Positions 25,848 through 34,545 of a DNA stretch of 64,000 bases are shown one piece after another. The notes under the pieces were generated by a model. It saw only the letters and a program-made list of their open reading frames with translations. It was not told where the DNA came from and made no database searches. The stretch is from JAKOVR01 sp031415655. GTDB lineage: Bacteria > Actinomycetota > Acidimicrobiia > Acidimicrobiales > Acidimicrobilacustridaceae. Where the stretch lies: contig JANOSD010000170.1 in assembly GCA_031415655.1 (NCBI GenBank), positions 49,946-113,945 on the forward strand, in the 5' to 3' direction. The number at the start of each line of letters is the position of its first letter. Positions within the stretch are counted from its first letter, which is position 1. The translations under genes were made by a program, and so were the position numbers.

Positions 25848-25871
25848 CTACCCAGATGTGATTCTGGGTAG
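25848..25871 (-). terminator. Hairpin after the terC-usp operon
   Basis: A perfect 9-bp inverted repeat CTACCCAGA / TCTGGGTAG with a 6-nt loop, about 14 nt past the stress-protein stop. On the minus strand it is followed by TATTACGATT, a weak T-rich tail. It is probably the operon terminator, though it also overlaps the upstream region of the lipoprotein gene at 25796 and could be an operator. Confidence 0.5.
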
Positions 25872-25885
25872 GAGCCAGCGGTTCG

Positions 25886-26323
25886 TCAGGCGCCTTTCGG
25901 GAGGGGGACCGTCACGACGGGGGTGCCCGTTGCTGCCGCGAGCTTGGTGGCCACACGCCCGAAGATCCGATCGGACCATCCCGACACGCCGTGGCTGCCG
26001 ATAACCACCAGCCCGATGTCTGTGTTGGCGGCCTCCTTCACGAGCACCTCCACCGGCGGCCCCTCGATGACCTTCGTATCGAATGGCACACCAGCAGCCG
26101 CGAGCGGCGCCGCCCAGTCGTTTTGCAACCGCCCTCCCGCCGTGTCGCGTAACACCGCAAAGTCGACCGGGGGCCGGGCTGTCTCCATCGCCACCAACGG
26201 TTCAAACGCATGCACCAAACGAATGGAGGCACCGAGTTGGGCCGCCAGGTCGGCGGCGAATACGACGGCGAGCTGCGCGCCCGCCGAGCCGTCGGTCCCG
26301 ACCAGAACGTGGGTAATGGTCAT
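25886..26323 (-). CDS. Universal stress protein (UspA family)
   Basis: 145 residues, a single Usp domain: TITHVLVGTDGSAGAQLAV at the start, IGLVVIGSHGVSGWSDRIFG (G-2x-G-9x-G type ATP-binding loop) and TPVVTVPLP at the end. The residue after the last Gly is Arg rather than Ser/Thr, so ATP binding may be weakened. ATG 26323 overlaps the TerC stop (ATGA), so it is translated with TerC; the longer open frame upstream lies inside terC. It likely has a stress-related role at the membrane partner. Confidence 0.85.
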   Translation of the reverse strand: MTITHVLVGTDGSAGAQLAVVFAADLAAQLGASIRLVHAFEPLVAMETARPPVDFAVLRDTAGGRLQNDWAAPLAAAGVPFDTKVIEGPPVEVLVKEAANTDIGLVVIGSHGVSGWSDRIFGRVATKLAAATGTPVVTVPLPKGA

Positions 26324-27345
26324 TGTATTTGGGCCTCGGATTCGTCTTTCGGCTGCGGGCCGGCATGGGAGAGGGGCTCCTCGGGTGTAGCCCGAAGACT
26401 GATCGCGATGGTGATGCCCAGCACCGACGCAATGATGCCAAGCGAAAGCAGCGTGGGGATATGGAAGTCGAACCCGGCGGCCACCAGCATCTTCACCCCG
26501 ACGTAGGCGAGGATCACGCCAAGGCCCTTGTTGAGGTAGACGAGGCGGCTCTGCATGCCGGCCAGTAGGAAGAAGAGCGCTCGGAGCCCCAAAATGGCGA
26601 AGGCGTTCGACGTGAGCACGATGTATTGCGACCGGCTTACGGCAAGGACTGCCGGGATCGAGTCGACGGCGAAAACCACGTCGGTGAGCTCCACCATGAT
26701 CAACACCACCATCAACGGTGTGAGCCAACGTTTACCGTCGCGTTTCACGAGGAAGTGATGCCCCTCATAGTCGGCGGTCACCCGCATGCGCCGCCGAATG
26801 AGCTTGAGTACCGGGTTGCGCTCAGGGTGAACCTCTCCCTCGTCGTGGGTGGCCACCCGGTACGCCGTGAACACCAAGAACGCGCCGAACACGAACGTGA
26901 GCCATTCCAGCCGATTGAGCAACGCCACACCGGCGAACACGAAGATCGTTCGCAACGCCAGCGCGCCGAAAATCCCCCAGAACAGCACCCGATGCTGGAG
27001 ATGTTTGGGCACGGCAAAATACGAAAGCAGGACTGCCCAAACGAAAACGTTGTCGACCGACAACGACTTTTCAATGACGTACGCAGTGAGGTATTGCGTG
27101 GCTGCATCGCCGCCGAGGCGGTTCCAGATGAACATCGAAAAGGCAACCCCGATCGAGATCCAGAAGGCACTCGACCAAGCCGCCTCCTTGAACTCGATCT
27201 CATGATCATCCTTGTGGAGGACGAACAAATCGAGCAGGAGCAGACCGGCAATGATCGCCGCGAAGACGATCCAAAGCTCGGCGCCGACCACGATGTCGGC
27301 ACCCGGTACGTTCGAACTTTCGCTTCCGCCGGCAGCCAAGATCAT
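26320..27345 (-). CDS. TerC/Alx-family integral membrane protein
   Basis: 341 residues with about 8-9 hydrophobic helices. Family hallmarks are the acidic residues in the helices (ELWIVFAAIIAGLLLLDLFV, SLSVDNVFVWAVLLSYFAVP, VVLIMVELTDVVFAVDSIPA) typical of TerC/Alx, implicated in metal (Mn) export and coordination with secretion. The start ATG 27345 (MILAAGGSES) is preferred over the more distal in-frame start at 27393. The extra C-terminal arm (EEPLSHAGPQPKDESEAQIQ) is cytosolic. I looked for a yybP-ykoY leader upstream and did not see its conserved bases. Confidence 0.9.
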   Translation of the reverse strand: MILAAGGSESSNVPGADIVVGAELWIVFAAIIAGLLLLDLFVLHKDDHEIEFKEAAWSSAFWISIGVAFSMFIWNRLGGDAATQYLTAYVIEKSLSVDNVFVWAVLLSYFAVPKHLQHRVLFWGIFGALALRTIFVFAGVALLNRLEWLTFVFGAFLVFTAYRVATHDEGEVHPERNPVLKLIRRRMRVTADYEGHHFLVKRDGKRWLTPLMVVLIMVELTDVVFAVDSIPAVLAVSRSQYIVLTSNAFAILGLRALFFLLAGMQSRLVYLNKGLGVILAYVGVKMLVAAGFDFHIPTLLSLGIIASVLGITIAISLRATPEEPLSHAGPQPKDESEAQIQ

Positions 27346-27487
27346 GCGAGCGGTATAGCACGCGCGCGGGGAGCGGCGGCGCGACAGTGCCAAACGCCTA
27401 CGCTTCCCTCACGGTGGTCGTACCCTGTGATGACATCGTCACCGTGTTCCCTGCGGAGTATCCCCGCCCGGCATCGGATCGAGTTCC

Positions 27488-28204
27488 ATGTTTGTTTCTC
27501 CCGACGGCAACGACGTCACCACCAACCTCGCCGACCTCACCCAGTCGCAGCGAGACGTCGTGCGGCAACGACTCGGCGCCGAGGGAATCGAGGCGCGATG
27601 GACCGGATTCGAGCTCACCATCGATGGAGCGTGGGAGGACCGAGCCACGTCAATCATCGGTGAGATTCGGGCGACACCCCCCCAACCCTTCGGCGGCTCT
27701 GCCGACACCGGTGCCGCGCTGCCCGGCCCTCCCGCCCCGGCTGGCCCGGCGTACGCGCCCACCGCACAAACACCTGGGTACGGCCAACCCGGCTACGGCC
27801 AAACCCCCGGCTATGGCCAACCCGCCTACGGCCAACCCGGCTATGGGCCCGGGGCCTATCCGGCATATCCGGCCGGTGGGGCGGCATACCCCCAACCCGC
27901 CTATCCCCAACCGGGGTACGGCTACGGCTATCCGCCGATGCCGGTGAACAACCAGAACGCTGTGGTGGCGTTGGTGCTGTCCATCGTGGCCTGGGTCGCA
28001 TGCCCCATCATTCCTGCCATCATCGCCATCGTGATGGGGAACAACGCCAAGCGGGAGATCGAGGCGTCCGGCGGCAGGCAAACCGGCGACGGGTTAGCCA
28101 AGGCCGCAGTCCTCATCAGTTGGATACACCTCGGCCTGTACGGCACCTTGATCCTGGTCTACCTCGTCATCATTTTTGTCGCTATCGGAACATCGAGCTT
28201 CTAG
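27488..28204 (+). CDS. DUF4190-type membrane protein with Gly-Tyr-Gln-Pro repeats, copy 1
   Basis: 238 residues. Residues ~1-65 are a conserved soluble head shared with the next gene (NLADLTQSQRDVVRQRL, ARWTGFELTIDG). Residues ~95-150 are a low-complexity linker of GYGQP/PGYGQ repeats. The C-terminal part has two hydrophobic helices (NAVVALVLSIVAWVACPIIP and WIHLGLYGTLILVYLVIIF) in the DUF4190 layout. It is probably an inner-membrane protein; function unknown. A Gly/Tyr-rich linker can mediate weak self-association. Confidence 0.75.
   Translation: MFVSPDGNDVTTNLADLTQSQRDVVRQRLGAEGIEARWTGFELTIDGAWEDRATSIIGEIRATPPQPFGGSADTGAALPGPPAPAGPAYAPTAQTPGYGQPGYGQTPGYGQPAYGQPGYGPGAYPAYPAGGAAYPQPAYPQPGYGYGYPPMPVNNQNAVVALVLSIVAWVACPIIPAIIAIVMGNNAKREIEASGGRQTGDGLAKAAVLISWIHLGLYGTLILVYLVIIFVAIGTSSF
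27776..27865 (+). repeat. 15-bp repeats encoding GYGQP
   Basis: In-frame tandem copies of a unit like TACGGCCAACCCGGC. The same unit recurs in the neighbouring paralogue at 28636-28740, so slippage or recombination between the two is possible. Confidence 0.7.
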
Positions 28205-28275
28205 TGCGTACACCAACCGCCTTTGTGGCTTCTGAGCGCCTGCACAAACGCAAGCCCGACCGGTTGGAGCGTTAG

Positions 28276-29061
28276 ATGTCGAACCCTGACGGTCACCAGA
28301 TCAGCACCAACCTCGCCGATCTCACCCAAACCCAACGTGATCAACTGACCGCTCGTCTTCGGTCCGAAACGATCAGCAACTCCTGGACTGGTTTCCAACT
28401 CACGGTCGACGAAGCGTACGAACAACGGGTCACTTCACTCATCGAACACGTCCGCACCACACCCGTCGCACCAATCGAGGGCGACCAACTCTCCATCGGG
28501 CCGCACACCGGGCCGACCTTTGCCTCCTCAGCATCCGCCGCAGGCGGGGGTTGGGCCGCTCCTCCTCCCGGCCCGAGTTCAGTCCCTCCGGGCATCTACG
28601 TCCCTCCAACGTTCTCCGGAGGCACCCCGACCGGTGGCTACGGCCAACCCGGCTACGGCCAACCCGGGTACGGACCACCCGGCTACGGGGCTCCCGGCTA
28701 CGGACCACCCGGCTACGGACCACCCGGCTACTCCGGCTACGGCCCATCCGACTACGGCTACGGGTACCCGCCGCCCTACCGCATCACCAACAAAAACGCC
28801 ACGAACTCGATGATCTTCGGCATCATTTCCGTCGCGGTGATATTCGTGTGCGCGTACCTCTCCGTGTTCATGATCCCCCTCTCCGTGCTGGCGATCGTCA
28901 AGGCTCGCCAAGCCAAACGTGAGATCGCCGCGAGCAACGGCGTAGAGGCCGGCTCGGGGCAGGCCACGGCGGGCGAGATTCTGGGGTGGATCCACGTCGG
29001 GTTGATGTCGCTCGCGCTCGTGATCATCGCCGTAGCCGTCATCGTGTCGATCACCACGTAG
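28276..29061 (+). CDS. DUF4190-type membrane protein, copy 2
   Basis: 261 residues, paralogous to 27488-28204. The head is conserved (NLADLTQTQRDQLTARLRS, SNSWTGFQLTVDEAYEQR). A GYGQPGYGPPGYG-type linker follows, then two helices (SMIFGIISVAVIFVCAYLSV and LSLALVIIAVAVIVSI) and the KARQAKREIAASNG loop. GGAG lies 8 nt before ATG 28276. It is 71 bp after copy 1 on the same strand and probably cotranscribed. The tandem pair looks like an old duplication with divergence. Confidence 0.75.
   Translation: MSNPDGHQISTNLADLTQTQRDQLTARLRSETISNSWTGFQLTVDEAYEQRVTSLIEHVRTTPVAPIEGDQLSIGPHTGPTFASSASAAGGGWAAPPPGPSSVPPGIYVPPTFSGGTPTGGYGQPGYGQPGYGPPGYGAPGYGPPGYGPPGYSGYGPSDYGYGYPPPYRITNKNATNSMIFGIISVAVIFVCAYLSVFMIPLSVLAIVKARQAKREIAASNGVEAGSGQATAGEILGWIHVGLMSLALVIIAVAVIVSITT
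28636..28740 (+). repeat. 15-bp repeats encoding GYG(Q/P)P
   Basis: Tandem units like GGCTACGGCCAACCC and GGCTACGGACCACCC in copy 2 of the DUF4190 pair. They share the repeat unit with 27776-27865. Confidence 0.7.
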
Positions 29062-29272
29062 CCCGCGGTGGCCATCGCCGAGCTCATAGTCGTCGCGAGC
29101 GCCACCAGCCCTCGATGGTCTCGTCTGCGCGTCGCCCCCGTGAGCGTTCGTGGTCCCCTGGTTCCTCGGTCAACCTCCCTGGGGTGGCGGACACGGGCAC
29201 GTCGACGAGCAGTTTCCGAGCCACGGTTCGAGGCTGGCCGGAGGCCGTCGATTGGTTCCTGTCCCCCGCTCC

Positions 29273-29278
29273 TAGACT
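29273..29278 (+). promoter_or_regulatory. Candidate -10 element for glgX
   Basis: TAGACT with 7 nt before ATG 29286; predicts a leaderless glgX mRNA. Confidence 0.45.
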
Positions 29279-29285
29279 CGGCGCG

Positions 29286-31433
29286 ATGCAGCTCTGGCCT
29301 GGCCAGGCGTTCCCGTTGGGCGCCACCTACGACGGGAACGGCACGAACTTCTCGGTGTTCTCCGAAGCGGCCGAGCGGGTCGAGGTCTGTCTCTTCGACG
29401 ATGCCGGGATCGAAACCCGAATCACGCTGCCCGAGATCACGGCCTACATCCACCACGGATACCTCCCGGGCGTACAGCCAGGTCAGCGGTATGGCTTCCG
29501 CGTGCACGGTCCCTGGAATCCCGAACGCGGGGTGATCGCCAACCCGGCCAAGTTGCTGGTCGATCCCTACGCCAAGGCCGTCGACGGCGAGGTCCGGTGG
29601 GATGAAGCGGTATTTCCCTATCGGTTCAGCGAAGGCCCCGATGGCGAGCCAAACGCCGACGAAAGCGCGCCCTTCGTGCCGCTGTCGGTCGTCACGAGCC
29701 CGTTTTTCGATTGGGGCGACGATCGCCATCCCCGCACGCCGTGGCACGACACGGTTGTGTACGAGACCCATGTCCGCGGCATCACCATGCGTCACCCCGA
29801 CGTACCCGAAAAGCTTCGCGGCACCTACTCCGGCCTCGCCACCCCCGCCGTCATCGATCATCTGAAACGCCTGGGCGTCACCGCCGTTGAGTTGATGCCG
29901 GTCCACCAATTCATTCACGACCATCGCCTTCACGGAATGGGTCTCCGCAACTACTGGGGCTACAACTCCATCGCGTATCTTGCGCCCCACAACGAATACG
30001 CGTCGTATGGGCAACGCGGGCAGCAGGTGCAGGAGTTCAAACAATTGGTGAAGTCCCTGCACGCCGAAGGCATTGAAGTGATCCTCGACGTGGTCTACAA
30101 CCACACTGCTGAAGGCGATCACCACGGGCCCATGCTCGGGTTCAAGGGAATCGACAACACCGCCTACTACCGACTCGCCGCCGACGACCCGCGCCGCTAC
30201 GTCGACTACACCGGCACCGGCAACAGCCTGAACATGCGTCACCCCCACGTGCTGCAACTCGTGATGGACAGCCTCCGGTATTGGGTGCTCGAAATGCACG
30301 TCGACGGGTTCCGCTTCGACCTTGCCGCCACTCTTGCCCGCGAGTTGCACGACGTCGACAAGCTCTCTGCCTTCTTCGACCTCATCCAGCAGGATCCCAT
30401 CGTCAGCCAAGTGAAACTCATCGCCGAACCTTGGGACGTGGGCGAGGGCGGCTACCAGGTCGGCAACTTCCCGCCCCTCTGGAGCGAGTGGAACGGCAAG
30501 TATCGCGACGAGGTACGCGACTTTTGGCAGGGCGCTGATCACACCGTTGCCGAGTTCGGCTATCGATTCACCGGTTCGTCTGATCTCTATCGATCCAACG
30601 GTCGAACGCCCTCGGCTTCGATCAACTTCATCACCTGCCATGACGGTTTCACCCTTACTGATCTCGTCACCTATGAGGAGAAACGCAACCAAGCCAACGG
30701 CGAGGATGGGCGAGACGGCGCCAACGACAACCGGTCGTGGAACTGCGGAGCCGAAGGCCCCACCGACGACCCATCGGTCAATGCGTTGCGGCGGCGGCAG
30801 CGCCGAAACCTGCTCACCACCATGTTCTTGTCGCAGGGCATCCCAATGTTGCTCGGAGGCGACGAGTTCGGTCGCACACAAGGCGGCAACAACAACGCCT
30901 ACAACCAGGACAACGACACGTCCTGGTATCAGTGGGACGACACCGATTCCGACCTCCTTGAGTTCGTGCGACGACTGGCCAAACTGCGGCGCCGCCATCC
31001 GGTATTTCGACGTCGCCGGTGGTTTCAGGGCCGTTCGATTGCCGGCGACCAAGCCGACATTGCGTGGTACACCCCCGAGGGTCGCCTGATGAATGAGGAT
31101 GACTGGAACGTGAGTTATGCCCGGTCGATCGCCGTGTTTCTCAACGGCGAGGCGCTTCCCACGCCGGGACCACGGGGCGAGCGCGTCGTGGACGGCAGCT
31201 TCTTCGTGATCTTCAACGCCTCGGAGGGGTCACTTCCGGTCGTACTCCCCGACGTCGACGCCCACTTGGGCCGCCGAACCGACGAGTGTTGGATTCGTGT
31301 GCTCGACACCCTCCCCGACAATCCGGACCTCGCCATTCCCCGCGAGCCCCCCGCCGCCGGTGCATTGCGCGCCGGCGATACCACCGACGTCGCCGCACGT
31401 TCTGTGCAACTCTTTCGACTCTCGCCCCCGTGA
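29286..31433 (+). CDS. glgX: Glycogen debranching enzyme GlgX
   Basis: 715 residues from ATG 29286, a full-length GH13 isoamylase-type enzyme. It hydrolyses alpha-1,6 branches of phosphorylase-limited glycogen. An N-terminal CBM48-like beta domain (FPLGATYDGNGTNFSVFSEA) precedes the barrel. Catalytic segments: VDGFRFDLAATLARE (nucleophile Asp), IAEPWDVGEGGYQVG (Glu) and INFITCHDGFTLTDL (Asp). The track is open upstream to 28986, inside the previous gene, so that start is rejected. Its TGA overlaps the GTG of the next gene. It joins the glycogen/trehalose genes at 39039-45844 in theme, though not in operon. Confidence 0.95.
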   Translation: MQLWPGQAFPLGATYDGNGTNFSVFSEAAERVEVCLFDDAGIETRITLPEITAYIHHGYLPGVQPGQRYGFRVHGPWNPERGVIANPAKLLVDPYAKAVDGEVRWDEAVFPYRFSEGPDGEPNADESAPFVPLSVVTSPFFDWGDDRHPRTPWHDTVVYETHVRGITMRHPDVPEKLRGTYSGLATPAVIDHLKRLGVTAVELMPVHQFIHDHRLHGMGLRNYWGYNSIAYLAPHNEYASYGQRGQQVQEFKQLVKSLHAEGIEVILDVVYNHTAEGDHHGPMLGFKGIDNTAYYRLAADDPRRYVDYTGTGNSLNMRHPHVLQLVMDSLRYWVLEMHVDGFRFDLAATLARELHDVDKLSAFFDLIQQDPIVSQVKLIAEPWDVGEGGYQVGNFPPLWSEWNGKYRDEVRDFWQGADHTVAEFGYRFTGSSDLYRSNGRTPSASINFITCHDGFTLTDLVTYEEKRNQANGEDGRDGANDNRSWNCGAEGPTDDPSVNALRRRQRRNLLTTMFLSQGIPMLLGGDEFGRTQGGNNNAYNQDNDTSWYQWDDTDSDLLEFVRRLAKLRRRHPVFRRRRWFQGRSIAGDQADIAWYTPEGRLMNEDDWNVSYARSIAVFLNGEALPTPGPRGERVVDGSFFVIFNASEGSLPVVLPDVDAHLGRRTDECWIRVLDTLPDNPDLAIPREPPAAGALRAGDTTDVAARSVQLFRLSPP

Positions 31434-32746
31434 CCGACCACACCCAAGTCGCTCGGCCCGAGATCGCCGATTCCGTGCCGGTCGCCACTGCCGACTCACC
31501 GTCAACGCCACCTCACCAGCAGGCGTCCGACAGTCGGTCGCGATGGACATCGGGGCGCGGGTTCCTGATGCTCGTTGCGCTGCTCGTATTGCTCCGGTTG
31601 GCCTCGTTGGCCGGTGTACTGAGCAGTGGTCAAGAGCTCGAAGGAAGCATCCTCGGCGGAGATGCCCGTCGATATGCGCAGATGGTTACCGCCACCGGCA
31701 CGCCCTACGCCGACTTCGCCGTGGAATACCCCCCACTGGTGCTCGGCTCCATCAAGCTGCTCCACCGCGACTCGGCCTTTGAGACGCTCGTACTGCTCGG
31801 ACTTTCCCAATTGTTGCTCGACGTGGGTATCGCCGGGTTCCTCTGGTGGGGTTTTGGTCGGCGGGTGGTGCTGGCCTACCTGCTGCTCAGCACTGTGTTC
31901 CTTCCTTTCCCGATGCACTACACCCGGCTCGACTTGTTGTCAGTGTTCCTCGCCACCGCGGGCTGGGCACACCTGCGTCGTGGCGGTGAGATTCGAGCCG
32001 GCGCCGCGCTGGCACTATCGGTGTTCGCCAAGCTCTGGCCCCTTGCGCTCGCCCCCCTGATGCTCATCGATGGACGCCGGCGCGGACTCGTTTCGTGGAT
32101 CGTCACCGGAGCGATCGGCGCCGGCGCGTGGTGGCTTTGGGCCGGAGTCGACGGCATGGTGCAAGTGGTGTCGTTTCGCGGCGCAACCGGTTGGCAGGTG
32201 GAAAGCCTCCCCGGCAACGTCCTCCAGATCCTCGACCATACGCGTACCAATTTTGCCCAAGGGGCGTGGCGAATTGGCACGATGCCGGCGTGGAGTCGCC
32301 CGCTTTTCACCGTCCTCTCCGTCGGGGTGACGGCCATTGGGTGGCGCTGGGCGAGGGGCAGTTCCGACACCGCTCGTTACGGCCACGCCGGCATCGTGTC
32401 GGTCACGGCTTTTCTCGTGTTCTCGGCGATCATCTCCCCGCAATACACACTCTGGTTGCTGCCGTTCTGCGCCATCTCCGCCGCCGCCCATCCGCGACGA
32501 TACGGCGTGCCGTCCGTGCTGATCTTCGGGTTATCGACGCTGGGCCTCGCCGTGATCAGTGGACAGCCCGACGGACACCTGTACGCCACTCTCCCGGTGC
32601 TGGCCCGAAACATCTGCCTGGTATGGCTGCTCGTTCTTGCCCTGCACGACCTCCACGTCGGCAGGGTGGCGCCAAGCGCCCGGAATGCGCCTCCCGTCGA
32701 GCCAGATCAACTCGTTTCCATGACCGAGGTGCGCAGCGACCGGTGA
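31430..32746 (+). CDS. GT87-like polytopic membrane glycosyltransferase
   Basis: 438 residues from GTG 31430 (GTGA overlap with glgX). About ten hydrophobic helices are visible (FLMLVALLVLLRLASLAGVL, LLLDVGIAGFLWWGFG and others). The features of GT87/DUF2029 polyprenol-phosphate-mannose mannosyltransferases are present: an early acidic pair in an external loop (LGGDARRYAQM, ADFAVEYPPLVL) and LWPLALAPLMLIDG. A role in adding mannose to a cell-envelope polymer is likely; acceptor unknown. The frame is open upstream but runs inside glgX. Confidence 0.7.
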   Translation: MTDHTQVARPEIADSVPVATADSPSTPPHQQASDSRSRWTSGRGFLMLVALLVLLRLASLAGVLSSGQELEGSILGGDARRYAQMVTATGTPYADFAVEYPPLVLGSIKLLHRDSAFETLVLLGLSQLLLDVGIAGFLWWGFGRRVVLAYLLLSTVFLPFPMHYTRLDLLSVFLATAGWAHLRRGGEIRAGAALALSVFAKLWPLALAPLMLIDGRRRGLVSWIVTGAIGAGAWWLWAGVDGMVQVVSFRGATGWQVESLPGNVLQILDHTRTNFAQGAWRIGTMPAWSRPLFTVLSVGVTAIGWRWARGSSDTARYGHAGIVSVTAFLVFSAIISPQYTLWLLPFCAISAAAHPRRYGVPSVLIFGLSTLGLAVISGQPDGHLYATLPVLARNICLVWLLVLALHDLHVGRVAPSARNAPPVEPDQLVSMTEVRSDR

Positions 32747-32822
32747 GAGGTCGGGAGGTTCGGCGGTCTTGTCGCCCGTGGGCGCCCACGCGCGCATCAC
32801 GGCCCGAACCCGCCTCAGATCG

Positions 32823-34082
32823 TCAGCCGCCGCCCGTGCTCACACCAAACGCGGCGATCGCCAGGATGAGCGATAGGGACCCGACAAGGTCCATCGAAGA
32901 CGTCAGGATCGGGATGCCGTGGTTATCGGGATCGAGGCCGAGTCGGTAGGTGGCGACACTGCCGTAGTAGGCCACGAGGATGGCGATAGACACGGCCATG
33001 AAGCCGCCAAAGAGGGTGATCCCAACCATCTTTAAGGCGCCGGGTGACGCCAGACCCGTCAGCAGGGCCACGAGGTCGGCCGACAACGCGAGCAGAGTAA
33101 ACACCGGAACGGCGAGGAGCGCGATGATCATGAAGTCGGTGCGAGCGGCCCGATCGGGACGCGCTTTGGGTTCGATCACGCCGAGGTGGAGTTTTGTGGC
33201 CAGCCGGCTGGCCAGGATGGCGCCCAGCGCTCCGGTGTCCTCGAGGAAGGGGGTGACGAGCACGAGCAAGGCCGGGAGCGCAAGGAACGTTTCGAGACGT
33301 TCGGAAATGGTGACCCCCGCGACGAGCGACACCGAGCCGGCGATGACCAGGATCGGTATCGACTCGCGAACGATTCGGCGGAGGATCGGAAACTTCGCCC
33401 GCCAGGCAACAACGCCGCAACTGATGCCCGCAACGGCCAGCAACGATGCGAGAACGGGCACCACAAAGGACGGCACACCCTCCACCGTGATGAGGAGCGT
33501 GGCCAAAAGCAGCGATGGGATGGTGACGATGTCGCCGGCCGCAGTGACGATGGGCGCAGCCACGTTGTCCATGTCCCAGCCACGCCGTTCGGCGATTCGG
33601 GCCACAACCAAGGTGAGGGCGAGCACGACCGCCGACGACATCACGCCGCCGATGACGGAAATGACCACGAAATCAGCGACGCCGATACGGTCCGGCTCGA
33701 AGATCGACGCCATCACGAAGGCCAACACGGCAAGTACGAACGAAAGCACCACCGATAGGGCGGCGCTGGCGTAGATGTTCTGACCCACCAACGTGTCTCG
33801 CCGCCGGCTCAGTCGAAACTCACCAGTGTGAATCGAGGTGCCCAAGCGTGAACCGAGGGCTCCGAAAATGTTGCCTCGCATGCCGATGGCGGCGGGCACC
33901 AGCACGAGAAGTCCGGGGAGCAAACGAAGTTGCCCGGTGGCCTTGCTCAGGCTGAGCCCGGCGAGCAGGTCGCCGCCGGAGCACACCAGTAAGGCCGCGA
34001 GTGCCTGCCGGATGCCACTGGCATCCTCACCAAGCGCCGAGCGAACGCGCGCGCTGAGCCGACGGAAGGGTCGGGGGGCCAT
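32823..34082 (-). CDS. MgtE/SLC41-type divalent cation transporter, two membrane domains
   Basis: 419 residues holding two tandem copies of the MgtE integral-membrane domain (first LLPGLLVLVPAAIGMRGNIF; second ALLVLVTPFLEDTGALGAIL) with the conserved early motif and acidic residues (DNVAAPIVTAAGDIVTIPSL, DPDNHGIPILTSSMDLVGSL). It lacks the N-terminal MgtE_N and CBS domains that gate canonical MgtE by Mg. It is thus more like the eukaryotic SLC41/archaeal two-domain form and may be ungated. About ten helices. It converges with the GT87-like gene across a 76-bp gap. Confidence 0.8.
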   Translation of the reverse strand: MAPRPFRRLSARVRSALGEDASGIRQALAALLVCSGGDLLAGLSLSKATGQLRLLPGLLVLVPAAIGMRGNIFGALGSRLGTSIHTGEFRLSRRRDTLVGQNIYASAALSVVLSFVLAVLAFVMASIFEPDRIGVADFVVISVIGGVMSSAVVLALTLVVARIAERRGWDMDNVAAPIVTAAGDIVTIPSLLLATLLITVEGVPSFVVPVLASLLAVAGISCGVVAWRAKFPILRRIVRESIPILVIAGSVSLVAGVTISERLETFLALPALLVLVTPFLEDTGALGAILASRLATKLHLGVIEPKARPDRAARTDFMIIALLAVPVFTLLALSADLVALLTGLASPGALKMVGITLFGGFMAVSIAILVAYYGSVATYRLGLDPDNHGIPILTSSMDLVGSLSLILAIAAFGVSTGGG

Positions 34083-34279
34083 CGGTGGTACTCGGGGGGT
34101 CCGATAGGCGGGCGCTGATCACGGGCGGCAGCCTACGGGGCGCGCTGGCGAAGCCGCCAACGAGCAATTCCGACTATCCGTATGATCGAATGCCCTGTGT
34201 TTTTCGCGGCCCGGCAAAAACCACGCAGCGTGGTCAACGAACCACGCTCCGCGACCCTCCGAATCTGGCGAACATGCGA
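34083..34279. other. Intergenic stretch upstream of the candidate ncRNA
   Basis: Between the MgtE-like start (34082, minus) and the ncRNA promoter. No gene, riboswitch or repeat recognised. Confidence 0.4.
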
Positions 34280-34285
34280 TAGCAT
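34280..34285 (+). promoter_or_regulatory. Candidate -10 element for a structured RNA
   Basis: TAGCAT; the transcript would start about 34292. No protein start follows; the next features are three hairpins and a terminator. Confidence 0.35.
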
Positions 34286-34291
34286 TACGGC

Positions 34292-34429
34292 GTGGACGGG
34301 GCCATTGGCCCCAACCGCACAAAGTCTGCGCTCGGGGGTTCGCCGCTCTCCAGCCTGTCGCCCCACGTGGGCGCGGCAGCGCAGACGTCGAGTGAGGGAC
34401 CGCACGCCGCCGGTCCCTCACCCATTTTT
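34292..34429 (+). ncRNA. Putative structured non-coding RNA (unassigned family)
   Basis: A short transcript is predicted from structure alone. Elements in order: hairpin GGGGCC/GGCCCC (34298-34303 with 34307-34312); a 9-bp closing stem GTCTGCGCT (34324-34332) with AGCGCAGAC (34378-34386); inside it GCCGC/GCGGC (34342-34346 with 34373-34377) and CGCCC/GGGCG (34359-34363 with 34369-34373, sharing one base); then a strong terminator. It contains no convincing ORF and lies in a 452-bp gene-free gap. It converges with the MptB-like gene, so it is not a 5' leader of any gene here. It does not match tRNA, tmRNA, RNase P, SRP or 6C RNA as far as I can tell. Confidence 0.5.
34392..34429 (+). terminator. 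Strong intrinsic terminator
   Basis: A perfect 11-bp stem GTGAGGGACCG (34392-34402) with CGGTCCCTCAC (34411-34421), an 8-nt loop, then CCA and a TTTTT run at 34425-34429. It works only for plus-strand transcripts; the reverse strand has no T-run. Confidence 0.85.
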
Positions 34430-34500
34430 GCCAAGATTTCCCGCCGGCCGCGAATCAGACGGCGAACCCAACCCCCGAGGTACCCACACTCGGACCCACC

Positions 34501-34545
34501 GGTGTCAGACCCAGCGGTGTCAGCCCCAGCGGTATCAGGGTGAAA
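34501..34545. repeat. 15-bp tandem repeat across the MptB-like stop
   Basis: Three decaying 15-bp units (GGTGTCAGACCCAGC, GGTGTCAGCCCCAGC, then GGTATCAGGG...). The stop of the minus-strand gene (34535-34537) lies in the third unit. Confidence 0.7.

Noticed and set aside
27346..27487. yybP-ykoY manganese riboswitch before terC
   Set aside because: TerC genes often have it, but the conserved bases and stems are not visible here.
17814..31052. Very long ORFs opposite known genes (953 aa at 17814-20675, 593 aa at 19468-21249, 758 aa at 28776-31052)
   Set aside because: They lie antisense to well-supported genes in a GC-rich genome where opposite frames stay open by codon bias; no protein family match.
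32777..32790. Perfect palindrome CGTGGGCGCCCACG between convergent genes
   Set aside because: It could be a terminator stem, but there is no T-run on either strand and it is too short to claim.
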